Below, piece by piece: positions 1 to 7,339 of a stretch of DNA of 14,797 bases. The notes under the pieces were generated by a model, which had not been told where the DNA came from, did not search any database, and saw only the letters and a list, made by a program, of their open reading frames with translations. The DNA lies in NCBI GenBank assembly GCA_023433855.1, contig JAEYTV010000601.1, forward strand, positions 1-14,797. Direction: 5' to 3'. Each line of letters begins with the position of its first letter. Positions within the stretch are counted from its first letter, which is position 1. A program made the translations under genes and the position numbers. Origin of the DNA: Pseudomonadota bacterium. Lineage in GTDB: Bacteria > Pseudomonadota > Alphaproteobacteria > Rhizobiales > Rhizobiaceae.

Positions 1-34
1 GGTATCGGGGGTTCGAATCCCTCCTTCTCCGCCA
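1..34 (+). tRNA. tRNA-Ser, 3' end only (5' part lies outside the window)
   Basis: The first 34 bases fold as the T arm and 3' acceptor strand of a tRNA. The T stem GGGGG (7-11) pairs with CCCTC (19-23) around the 7-nt loop TTCGAAT (12-18). The acceptor strand CTTCTCC (24-30), discriminator G (31) and encoded CCA (32-34) follow. The G discriminator, and a GGTATC run before the T stem like the end of a long variable arm, fit tRNA-Ser. The anticodon is not visible. The last 15 nt are duplicated at the far end of the island (12328-12342), so this gene is the integration target and keeps an intact 3' end at the left junction. Confidence 0.9.
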
Positions 35-36
35 TC
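20..36 (+). repeat. attL core (17-bp direct repeat in the tRNA-Ser 3' end)
   Basis: CCTCCTTCTCCGCCATC spans the 3' half of the tRNA T stem, the acceptor strand, CCA and two further bases. The identical 17-mer is found at 12328-12344. The flanking bases differ at both copies, so the exact repeat is 17 bp. Confidence 0.88.
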
Positions 37-86
37 GTCTCCTTCTAACTAGCTGATCTATATACGGTTTTACGGATCACGCCGTT

Positions 87-890
87 TCAGGCTGCACCGA
101 TGGCTGCACCTTGGGGTAGCTCGTCGCTGTTTAGGGCGTGTCGTGACGAGCGGTTCGCGGTGTCGAGAAAGTCCGCTGCTAGTGCGCTCTGATGTGCGTC
201 GAGCCAAGCTCTCGCAAGTTCGAAATTCGGCACCAGCTTTTTCATGAAGCGCCAGAACTCTGGTGCATGCGACCGGTGCCGTAGATGAGCCAGTTCATGA
301 GCCACGACGTATTCCAGCACCTTGCTCGGCGCGAATATGAGATGCCAGTTGATCAGGACATTGCCTTCCGGCCCGCATGATCCCCAGCCACGCGCCATGT
401 CCGCTACGCGGATCGACCGAGGGACGAGGTCAAACTGTCTTCCGTAGGCATCCGCAATCTCCTTCACGTCGCGGCGGACGCGCTGCTTCATCCAGAGCTT
501 GAGTTCGGTGGCAACAACACGTTCGGGCTCGTCGCTTGTCCAATGCGGCAGATCGACCACGAAGCCATTGCGGTAGGTGATGGCAATATGTTCGGCGTCA
601 GTGCGACGCACGGTCAGCGGCATCTTCCGTCCGCGATATGGTATCTTTGAGCCGGTCATGAAGCGGGGTACGGCGTGGCGATTGGCGGTGATCCGCTCCA
701 TCTCGCGAACGGTGTTGAATACCCACTGCCGCTTGCGCTCCAAGAAACGCTTGATGTCGTCGTCGTTGTCGCTCGTCAGCGCCAGCACCTCGACATGGCC
801 CGGCGTGATGGTGATGCGGCGCTCCGATGCTACAGCCGAGCGGCGCAGCTCGTAGACGATTTCCTTCCGACCTATTCGGAGCGTCGGCAT
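87..890 (-). CDS. YgjP/DUF45-type zinc metallopeptidase of the R-M operon
   Basis: This 267-aa protein resembles the YgjP (DUF45, M48-like) metallopeptidases. The zinc motif is HELAH at residues 198-202. His208 in the following H-R-S-H is the likely third ligand, and an EFW motif (211-213) follows. The family's W-G-S-C box is at 169-172 and is followed by the usual N-W-H-L-x-x-A-P stretch (181-188). No signal peptide is seen, so it is probably cytoplasmic. Its ATG overlaps the hsdR stop by one base (TGATG), so it is translationally coupled as the last gene of the hsdMSR operon. Peptidases of this family are recurrently found beside type I R-M genes; a role in turnover or control of the restriction complex is inference. 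Its substrate is unknown. The C-terminal tail is encoded by the left arm-type sites, so it may be shaped by the element end rather than by protein function. Confidence 0.88.
   Translation of the reverse strand: MPTLRIGRKEIVYELRRSAVASERRITITPGHVEVLALTSDNDDDIKRFLERKRQWVFNTVREMERITANRHAVPRFMTGSKIPYRGRKMPLTVRRTDAEHIAITYRNGFVVDLPHWTSDEPERVVATELKLWMKQRVRRDVKEIADAYGRQFDLVPRSIRVADMARGWGSCGPEGNVLINWHLIFAPSKVLEYVVAHELAHLRHRSHAPEFWRFMKKLVPNFELARAWLDAHQSALAADFLDTANRSSRHALNSDELPQGAAIGAA
90..109 (+). promoter_or_regulatory. left arm-type integrase sites (two GGCTGCAC, 12-bp spacing)
   Basis: GGCTGCAC occurs at 90-97 and 102-109, so starts are 12 bp apart, and the second is followed by CTTGG. The same pair with the same spacing and orientation sits at the right end of the element (12188-12207). 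Paired direct repeats inside both ends are typical of arm-type sites bound by the N-terminal domain of P4-type integrases. The pair lies within the final codons of the metallopeptidase gene and encodes its Gly-Ala-Ala-Ile-Gly-Ala-Ala tail. The role is inferred; the repeats are directly visible. Confidence 0.65.
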
Positions 891-3800
891 CAGGCACCGC
901 CTGCATAGGCTCGGGTGGCGAACTCCTCGACCTTCTCTCGGATTGCCTTGGTCTCGCCGATGCCGTGCTCGGTCAGTATGCGCCGGACGTGCTGGCGCAG
1001 GGATCGAAGGTAGGCGTCCATATGGGCGAAGGCTGGCTGGGTCGCGGCGGCTTCTGCATAAACCTCGCCTATGGCGGTGGCAGCGTCCTGCAATACAGCA
1101 TGATCGGTATCGGGCACGATGTCCTCGATGATGCGCAGGATCGAGAAGGCGTTGTCGTCCATGCCAAGCTCGGCGTGCGCGCCCTTTTCAGCATGAATGT
1201 CGCCGGTCAGTCCTTCGAACTCGCGCAGGCCATCGGCGGCGGCAAGTTGACCCTCCTCGAAACGGCGGATGATCTCCAGCACACGTTCAGAAAAGCGACC
1301 GTACTGCGCGGAGTTCTTGTCCACCAGTTCGCGCGTGACGCGGCGAAGCTCGGCAGATTTGCGCACGAACGCTTCCTGCAGCTCGCCCTCGGTCTTTTCC
1401 TCGGTCGCGAAATCGTCGGCGAACTCGGGATCGGTGATGTTGCGTAGCCGGATTGTGGTCGACAGGCCAGTGACGTGGACATGCCGTTCCAGCATTTCCC
1501 TGATCTTGCCGGTGTAGCTCCGGTGATCAAGGCTCTCGTCCTTGGAGATCGCTTGCGTCGCTAACCGCAGGAAGGCGGCAGCCCATTTGACCTCGGCGTT
1601 GAAGTCGAGAATGGCCGGATCGGGCGACAGGTCGCCATACACCTTGATGAAGGAGCGGGTCAGGCGCTGAAGGTCAAGCCAGTCATCTTCCCTGCCATCA
1701 GCGGCGATCTTGGCGGCAGCGTAGGCCGCAGCCTTCTCGTCCATGCCCTCGAGGTCCATGGCGCGCTTCTGCGCCCGGTAGCGGGCGTGCGCTTCCTTGA
1801 GGTCGTTGCGCAGGATAGCGATGTCGCGCATCGCGTTTTCGACATCCTCTGAGCGGTAGGACTGCAGCGCCTCGTCGAGATGGTTGGTGAGGCCGATGTA
1901 ATCGACGATCCGCCCATTAGGCTTCTCGATCTCGCCCCCGTCCTGCAGTTGGATCGTGCAAGTGCGGTTGGTCCGGGCGATGGCTTGGAGCAGGTTGTGC
2001 TCCTTCAGCGGCTTGTCGAGGTACATGACGTGCTCGATGGGCGCGTCGAAGCCGGTCAGCAGCTTGTCACAGACGATCAAGAAGCTCGGCTCCTGCCTGA
2101 ACGCCTTGAACCGCTTCTTCACGTCCTTCTCGGCCGCATCGTCCAGGTAGTGCACCTCCAGCTCGGCCCGCAGTGCGGCGACCTCCGGCTTTTCGCTGGG
2201 TTTGTTGTCCTCTTGGCTCTTGGAATAGACACAGGCAATCATGGCGTCGGCCTTGGTCCTCGCCGCCTCGCCATCCATGCCGCTTCGCTCCAGATCGGCG
2301 GCGAGCACGGCGGAGAGCGCGGCCCGGTAAAGGATCACCGCTTCGCGATCCACGGCAACAATCTGGGCCTTGAAGCCATCCGGCTGGCAGACGGTCTTAA
2401 AGTGCTCCCAGATGTCCAGCGCGATAAGCAGGATGCGTTCCGGGTGCTTGGCAATGGTGGCGACCGTTAGCCCCTTACGCTTTAGGTCCTCGCGCTTATC
2501 ATCGGGCAGGTCCACGAACCAGCGGTCGAACAAAATATCGATCTCGGCTTCGTTGATCGCCCAGTCGGTCTTCCGGCCTTCGTAGAGAATTGGCACGGTT
2601 GCGCCGTCGCGCACCGCGTCGTCGATCCCGTATTTATCGAGATAGCCTTCGCCTGCGATGCTGAACCGGGCGTATGTGTCCTTGTCGGTCGATTTGATAG
2701 GCGTGCCGGTGAAGCCGTAGAAATGCGCGTCAGGCAGTGTCGCTTGCAAGAACGCGCCCAAATCCTTCTCCTGCGTCCGGTGGCATTCGTCGACCAGCAC
2801 TATCCAGTTGGCCGAATTTGGGATCGCCTCCTTCGACCCAGCGAACTTGAAGATGGTGGAGAGCAGGATTTGCCCGTTGCCTCCCCGGTTCACAGCCTCG
2901 CGCAGCGCAGCGACCGATCCGCACTGCGTCGGGTTGGGCAGACCACAGGCGACGAAGGTCCTGCTGATCTGGTCGTCGAGATCGATCCGGTCAGTCAGCA
3001 CGAGGATGTTGGGGTTCGCCAGCGCCGGCGCATCAAGCGTCAAGTGGGTTTTTAGCTTCAGGGCGAGGAACACCATGGTCAGGCTCTTGCCCGACCCCTG
3101 CGTGTGCCAGATTAGGCCTCTGCGATGCTGTCCTTCGGCAACCCGATCCACTGCCTTGTTGACGGCGCGAAACTGGTGATAGCGGCAGACCTTCTTGATC
3201 TTGCGGCCCGTTTCCGGATCGGTCTCGAATACGATGAAGTGCGCCAGAAGATCGAGCAGGCGCGAGGGCTCGCATAGACACGATAAGTCCTTGGTGAGAT
3301 CGTCGGCGAACTCGCCCCGATGACGAGGCCATGTGTCCGGCCACGGGGCATAGAACTGCGAGGGCGCACCTGTCGCGCCATAGAGCGTGGCCATGCCGTC
3401 GGTGACGAGGTTGAAGGCGTTGGAATAGAACAGCCGGGGAATGTCCCGCTCATACTGCTTGATCTGCTCGAACGCTTCCTCCGCCTTGGCGGTGGCCTTC
3501 AGGGGCGACTTCGCCTCGATCACCACCAACGGGATGCCGTTCACGAACAGCACGATGTCGGGAACACGCGGGCGCTGGGAGGCGACACGGAACTGGCGAA
3601 CGACATGGAAGCGGTTGCGGTCTGGCTGCTTGAAGTCGATCAAGGTGATCGGACGATCTCGGTTCTCGCCGGACAGGCGGCGGGAATAGCCGCCACGCAG
3701 CTTGCGCTGCCATTCCTCGTTGTCGGACAGGGTGGCGAGATCATTATAGACGGCCTCGGCATCCTCCGCGCCGATCCCATTTATCTCGCGCAGCGTGTCC

Positions 3801-3934
3801 ACCAGCACGGGCTTGAGAATTACGCGGTTTTCTTCCTGCCGCATTGCCAAGGCAATGTCTGACGATAGCGGTTGCCAGCCCAGCGTTTCCAGCATGTCTA
3901 GCGCTGGTTTCTCGGCAAGGCGGTATTCGCTCAT
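890..3934 (-). CDS. hsdR: type I restriction enzyme, R subunit (HsdR)
   Basis: This 1014-aa protein is the translocase and nuclease subunit of a type I R-M complex. The N-terminal PD-(D/E)xK nuclease is visible as P125-D126 followed by E140-A-K142. The SF2 motor follows, with Walker A Q-G-S-G-K-S around 279-284, a DECH box (382-385), T-G-T-P-I (409-413), a C-D-K-L-L-T-G-F-D stretch (622-630) and the arginine-finger motif QAIARTNR (650-657). A helical C-terminal region that would contact the methylase completes it. The length is normal for the family and no key residue is missing. Its ATG overlaps the hsdS stop by 4 bp (ATGA) and its own stop overlaps the next start, so it is the third gene of a coupled operon. 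It should cut unmodified DNA distant from the site, using ATP. Confidence 0.96.
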   Translation of the reverse strand: MSEYRLAEKPALDMLETLGWQPLSSDIALAMRQEENRVILKPVLVDTLREINGIGAEDAEAVYNDLATLSDNEEWQRKLRGGYSRRLSGENRDRPITLIDFKQPDRNRFHVVRQFRVASQRPRVPDIVLFVNGIPLVVIEAKSPLKATAKAEEAFEQIKQYERDIPRLFYSNAFNLVTDGMATLYGATGAPSQFYAPWPDTWPRHRGEFADDLTKDLSCLCEPSRLLDLLAHFIVFETDPETGRKIKKVCRYHQFRAVNKAVDRVAEGQHRRGLIWHTQGSGKSLTMVFLALKLKTHLTLDAPALANPNILVLTDRIDLDDQISRTFVACGLPNPTQCGSVAALREAVNRGGNGQILLSTIFKFAGSKEAIPNSANWIVLVDECHRTQEKDLGAFLQATLPDAHFYGFTGTPIKSTDKDTYARFSIAGEGYLDKYGIDDAVRDGATVPILYEGRKTDWAINEAEIDILFDRWFVDLPDDKREDLKRKGLTVATIAKHPERILLIALDIWEHFKTVCQPDGFKAQIVAVDREAVILYRAALSAVLAADLERSGMDGEAARTKADAMIACVYSKSQEDNKPSEKPEVAALRAELEVHYLDDAAEKDVKKRFKAFRQEPSFLIVCDKLLTGFDAPIEHVMYLDKPLKEHNLLQAIARTNRTCTIQLQDGGEIEKPNGRIVDYIGLTNHLDEALQSYRSEDVENAMRDIAILRNDLKEAHARYRAQKRAMDLEGMDEKAAAYAAAKIAADGREDDWLDLQRLTRSFIKVYGDLSPDPAILDFNAEVKWAAAFLRLATQAISKDESLDHRSYTGKIREMLERHVHVTGLSTTIRLRNITDPEFADDFATEEKTEGELQEAFVRKSAELRRVTRELVDKNSAQYGRFSERVLEIIRRFEEGQLAAADGLREFEGLTGDIHAEKGAHAELGMDDNAFSILRIIEDIVPDTDHAVLQDAATAIGEVYAEAAATQPAFAHMDAYLRSLRQHVRRILTEHGIGETKAIREKVEEFATRAYAGGA

Positions 3935-5025
3935 GCAGGCACCGGCACGCGACCGGAGAGGAGGTCAAACAACAAGGCGCGCTTCGTCGCCAGAAGTCGT
4001 TGCGTCGTTTGTTCTGCGGCAGAGATGCTCTTCTCCTGCGCAAAGAGCTGATCCGCAATCTCAACCTGCTTATGCAGATCCGGAACAGGAATAGATTTTT
4101 CCTTCAATAGCTTGAAGTGCCGGGCATACCCCTCTCCGCGAAGGTCCAGCGACTGCAGCGCATAATAGAGATAGCGGGCATCTACTCCGGGAGCCGAGGT
4201 CATGCATTGCGTGCCATCCGCGCCGATCGCGAACGGGAAATCGACAAATTTCAAAATGCGCGTGTGGTCACCGAATACCACCACCGGCAGGGCGTAAGGC
4301 CAAAGCGCCGCCGCATCATCAGTATAGCCGCATATGAATGCTGCACCTTGGTCAATGATTGGAAATGCTCCTTCGTCAAGGTAGTCGGAAGTTTGGAGTT
4401 TCGTAATCGTGTGACCCCTGTTCTTCGTTATCGCGTTGGCCACAATGATCTCGTCAACGTCTCGGCGGGCACTTTCCAGTAGCTCATCGCGGATGCTCGC
4501 AAAAACCTGCCGCGTCGCCTTTAGCGCTTCGCCAGTCGCGGCAATCGCCTCATCTACCGACCGTAGCACCTCGGCAATCCGTCGCTGCTCGTCGAGAGGA
4601 GGCAGGCATATAGACCGCTCCTCCATCGCTCCTTTCGTAACGTGGATCATTGTCGAGCCACTTCCGTGGCTGCTTTTGATCTGTTCGACGTCCCACTCAA
4701 GGAAATAAAAAAGAAAATCCCGGTCAATCACTCTAATGTCTGGTTCTAACTTCCAGATGTGATAGTGGTAGATGACCTTTCCACCTTGCCAAATTCTAGG
4801 GCCAAAGGATGCTGACCATGCATATAGCAGGTCTCCGTCGTCGCAATATTTTTCGGGCCCAAGTTCCAGCGTCGAATAATACCACTTGTCGTTTGTAAAG
4901 AAGTTCCCGACCCTCAAGACCGGATAGGTGCCGCCATCGAGGAGCTCGTCCTTCTTGTAGGCCCGGCCGTTTAATAGCCGACAAACCTCTCCAAGTTTCC
5001 TGTTCTCCCATCGATTAGGAAGCAA
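3931..5025 (-). CDS. hsdS: type I restriction enzyme, specificity subunit (HsdS)
   Basis: This 364-aa subunit sets the recognition sequence for both methylation and cleavage. Two target-recognition domains are visible, roughly residues 5-140 and 195-315. They are joined by a conserved helical spacer that begins LPPLDEQRRIAEVL (141-154). A related second spacer follows from IPVPDLHKQVEIAD (312-325) to the C-terminus. The two half-sites are therefore both present, giving a bipartite target; the bases cannot be read from the sequence. The start overlaps the 3' end of hsdM by 11 bp and the stop overlaps hsdR by 4 bp. By eye the gene is less GC-rich than its neighbours, as expected for a recombining, fast-diverging subunit. 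It is slightly short for HsdS but looks complete. Confidence 0.94.
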   Translation of the reverse strand: MLPNRWENRKLGEVCRLLNGRAYKKDELLDGGTYPVLRVGNFFTNDKWYYSTLELGPEKYCDDGDLLYAWSASFGPRIWQGGKVIYHYHIWKLEPDIRVIDRDFLFYFLEWDVEQIKSSHGSGSTMIHVTKGAMEERSICLPPLDEQRRIAEVLRSVDEAIAATGEALKATRQVFASIRDELLESARRDVDEIIVANAITKNRGHTITKLQTSDYLDEGAFPIIDQGAAFICGYTDDAAALWPYALPVVVFGDHTRILKFVDFPFAIGADGTQCMTSAPGVDARYLYYALQSLDLRGEGYARHFKLLKEKSIPVPDLHKQVEIADQLFAQEKSISAAEQTTQRLLATKRALLFDLLSGRVPVPA

Positions 5026-6514
5026 AGCCGAGCCTCTTCATGTGTCCGAACATGACTGCCTCGGCTTCGTTGCGCTTGGCGATCAGGTCTTGAAGCGTGG
5101 CTACCTCCGCCGCTACATCAACGGTTTCGGCATCCGCGTCGGTTTGCACGTAGCGGGTGATGTTGAGATTGTGGCCGTTCGCGGCGATCTCCTCGACCGG
5201 GACGACGCGGGCAAGCTTATCGATGTCGGCAAAGCCATGGACGGCATCTGCCAGCACATGCACATGCTTGTCGGTCAGGAAGTTCTGCGCCTTGCCCAGC
5301 TGGAAGGTGGCATCGCCGTTGACGATCAGCACCTTCCCTTTGCGCTCGGCGGGCTTGTTCTTGCGGCACACCAGCACGGCGGCAGGGATACCCGCTCCGT
5401 AGAACAGATTGGGAGCAAGCCCCACTACCGCCTCAATCACGTCTGCGGCCAGCATGGCCTCCCTGATCCGCCCCTCTGCCCCGCCACGGAACAGGACGCC
5501 GTGTGGCACGACCACCGCCAGCATCCCATCGTCCTTCAGGCTGGCGAGCATATGCTGAACAAAGGCTAGGTCGCCGTAACCCTTTGGCGGGCATCCATAA
5601 ACATCGCGCCCGAACGGATCGCCGTTCTGCCAGACCTCGTAGCCCCATACCTTTTCAGAGAACGGCGGATTGGCCAGCACTCGGTCATAGGCTCCGATGC
5701 CCCCAACGAACTCGCGGGCCTTGGGGTCGTATCGCTTGGGAGATAGGATCGTGTCGCCCTTGGCGATGAAGGCGTCGTCCACGTTGTGCAGGAACAGGTT
5801 GATCTGCGCGATGCCCCACGTGGCGAAGTTCTTCTCCTGACCATAGAGCGACAGCGTTCGGGCATCCTTGCCCAGATCCTTCAGATACTGGACTGCCTCC
5901 AGCAACATGCCGCCGGAGCCGCAGGTCGGGTCGTAGATCGACATGCCGGGACGAGGCTCGACGATCTCGACCATGAGGCGGACGATCTGCCGGGGCGTAT
6001 AAAACTCGCCGCCCTTTTTGCCCGCGCCCTCGGCGAACATCTTGATGAGGTAGAGATAGGCATCGCCCAGCATGTCGGCGGGCACATCGGCATTGCGCAG
6101 CCGATGCTTCTCGAAATGAGCGAGCAGCTTTTCCAGAAGGGCGTCAGAAAAGCGATCCTGATTGGCGAAATCCACATCGCCGAACACACCACGCAACCGC
6201 AGGTTCGCATCTTCGATAGCCGCTAGCGCATTGTTCAGCCGCTGGCCGATCTGCGTTGCGCGCTGCCTCACGGCCTCCCAGCGGTGCTCCTTGGGAATGT
6301 GGAAGCGGTGCTCGTCTGGGTCAGCGGCTTCCTCGCGGTCGCCAGTCTCAGCCAGAAGCGCCTCGAACTCCTCGTCCCACACGTCGCAGAGACGCTTATA
6401 GAACAGCAGGCCGAAAATATACTGCTTGTAGTCGGCGGCATCGACTGTGCCGCGAAGGATGTCTGCCGCGCCCCAGAGGTGGCGCTCAAGCGCCTGCTGA
6501 GAAAGTCTCGCCAT
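5015..6514 (-). CDS. hsdM: type I restriction-modification methyltransferase (HsdM)
   Basis: This 499-aa N6-adenine DNA methyltransferase is the modification subunit and works as M2S, protecting host DNA. An N-terminal helical HsdM domain (about 8-135) precedes the catalytic domain. The order GGEFYTP (168-174), SAM-binding motif I DPTCGSGG (195-202) and catalytic NPPF (282-285) is the usual HsdM arrangement. It is the first gene of the hsdM-hsdS-hsdR-peptidase operon. The chosen start gives the family's usual N-terminus; the Shine-Dalgarno sequence in front of it is weak (AAGCGG region). No obvious sigma-70 promoter was recognised in the 240-bp gap upstream. Confidence 0.96.
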   Translation of the reverse strand: MARLSQQALERHLWGAADILRGTVDAADYKQYIFGLLFYKRLCDVWDEEFEALLAETGDREEAADPDEHRFHIPKEHRWEAVRQRATQIGQRLNNALAAIEDANLRLRGVFGDVDFANQDRFSDALLEKLLAHFEKHRLRNADVPADMLGDAYLYLIKMFAEGAGKKGGEFYTPRQIVRLMVEIVEPRPGMSIYDPTCGSGGMLLEAVQYLKDLGKDARTLSLYGQEKNFATWGIAQINLFLHNVDDAFIAKGDTILSPKRYDPKAREFVGGIGAYDRVLANPPFSEKVWGYEVWQNGDPFGRDVYGCPPKGYGDLAFVQHMLASLKDDGMLAVVVPHGVLFRGGAEGRIREAMLAADVIEAVVGLAPNLFYGAGIPAAVLVCRKNKPAERKGKVLIVNGDATFQLGKAQNFLTDKHVHVLADAVHGFADIDKLARVVPVEEIAANGHNLNITRYVQTDADAETVDVAAEVATLQDLIAKRNEAEAVMFGHMKRLGFAS

Positions 6515-6611
6515 GAAAACCGCTTATCCGATGAAACTGATGCCAACCTGACGACGCAGTTGTACCTCATAGGCATCGGGGACTATTCGGTCTAGTTCCC
6601 GTGCGTTCATT

Positions 6612-6660
6612 AGGGCCCCACATTTGATGCCCAGCCCCCGCCTGCCGATGATGGCGGGGG
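6612..6660 (+). repeat. GC-rich palindromic repeat, copy A
   Basis: The segment begins AGGGCCCCACATTTGA and ends with a perfect 8-bp stem, CCCCCGCC (6635-6642) against GGCGGGGG (6653-6660), around a 10-base loop. A diverged copy in the same orientation is at 7221-7274. The shared core is GGGCCCCAC, a CTGCCGAnGAT loop and C/G-rich arms. There is no T-run, so it is not a classic terminator. It occupies the gap (6515-6755) between hsdM and the Tat-signal gene; nothing else was recognised there. Confidence 0.7.
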
Positions 6661-6755
6661 AGCGGTTAGGCGCTAAACAGTTGAGCCAAGAGGCGTCGGC
6701 GAAACGGAGATTTCATCTTGTGCTCTTCTGTGGCAGGCACCGCCGTTCATCAGCT

Positions 6756-7103
6756 TCACATCATTGAGTGCAGGATGGCCTGCATGTGCTCTTGCAAATC
6801 CAGTTCTCCACGGGCCTCGACGGCGAGCAGATAATTCGCCTTGGTCCGGCGGTCATCTCGGCTGAGCACCGAATAGGAGCAGACGGCCAGCAGCGCCTTC
6901 TGCTCGACCTTGTCGGCCTGATCGCGGCAATGTTTGCTGCTACCCACTCGATGAACAACACGGTGGAATTCGGCATAGGCCGCCTCATGTGCCGCGATCA
7001 GCGTATGCAGCTTCGGCGAGGCCGCGGTGCCGGCGGATACTGGGTTGGTCGCAGCGGCCGCGCCGGTGAGGAAGACAAAAGAACGACGGGTGATCGCGGG
7101 CAT
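6756..7103 (-). CDS. small Tat-signal protein of unknown function
   Basis: This 115-aa protein begins with a twin-arginine signal (I-T-R-R-S-F-V-F-L, Arg6-Arg7), an Ala-rich hydrophobic stretch and a probable cut after V-S-A at residue 24. The predicted mature part is about 90 residues, helical, with cysteines at 59 and 75. It resembles a loose group of small Tat-signal proteins common in rhizobial genomes with no known role (from general knowledge, not a search). The start is supported by a strong GAGGAGGG seven bases upstream. It is transcribed divergently from the HEPN-motif gene and is bracketed by the two GC-rich repeats, so it may be a passenger cassette. It could act in the periplasm; no catalytic motif is seen. 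Confidence 0.75.
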   Translation of the reverse strand: MPAITRRSFVFLTGAAAATNPVSAGTAASPKLHTLIAAHEAAYAEFHRVVHRVGSSKHCRDQADKVEQKALLAVCSYSVLSRDDRRTKANYLLAVEARGELDLQEHMQAILHSMM

Positions 7104-7183
7104 AAACTATCCCTCCTCGCTACTGACCATGGCTGAGTTCGTAGCACCATCGTTGGCGGGCGCCGATCTGGTCCGGCGTTGTC

Positions 7184-7220
7184 TGCTGACAGGGCTGTCA
7201 GCAATGCGAGGGCGCCTCGC
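7184..7220. repeat. two adjacent palindromes upstream of the HEPN-motif gene
   Basis: TGCTGACAG (7184-7192) and CTGTCAGCA (7195-7203) form a perfect 9-bp inverted repeat with a 2-base centre. Directly after it GCGAGG (7206-7211) pairs with CCTCGC (7215-7220). Repeat copy B follows at once. They lie between the divergent Tat-signal and HEPN-motif genes, so they could be operators or cruciform-forming remnants of an insertion. Confidence 0.6.
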
Positions 7221-7274
7221 AGGGGCCCCACTTTCGACCCCCATCCCGGCCTGCCGAAGATGCCGGGGGTGGGG
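7221..7274 (+). repeat. GC-rich palindromic repeat, copy B
   Basis: This is a diverged direct copy of the repeat at 6612-6660, starting AGGGGCCCCACTTTCGA. Its stem CCCGGC (7245-7250) pairs with GCCGGG (7262-7267), and the outer CCCCA arm (7239-7243) pairs with TGGGG (7270-7274) with one bulge. Copies A and B lie about 610 bp apart and bracket the Tat-signal gene. Confidence 0.7.
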
Positions 7275-7339
7275 AGCTTGATCACAGCTCGCATCCAACT
7301 ACTGCTCCGTTCGCTGGAAGCAACTAGCTGGCAAGTGCT

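Noticed and set aside
827..1447. Rightward open frame of 206 codons opposite hsdR
   Set aside because: It lies wholly antisense to the conserved hsdR C-terminus and the peptidase start, has no recognisable domain, and follows from high-GC codon bias.
3320..3862. Rightward open frame of 180 codons opposite the hsdR N-terminus
   Set aside because: It is antisense to the nuclease domain of hsdR, with no supporting domain or start signal.
6635..6660. Hairpin as a rho-independent terminator
   Set aside because: No T-run follows on either strand, and the same hairpin type recurs at 7239-7274, so a repeat family is the better explanation.
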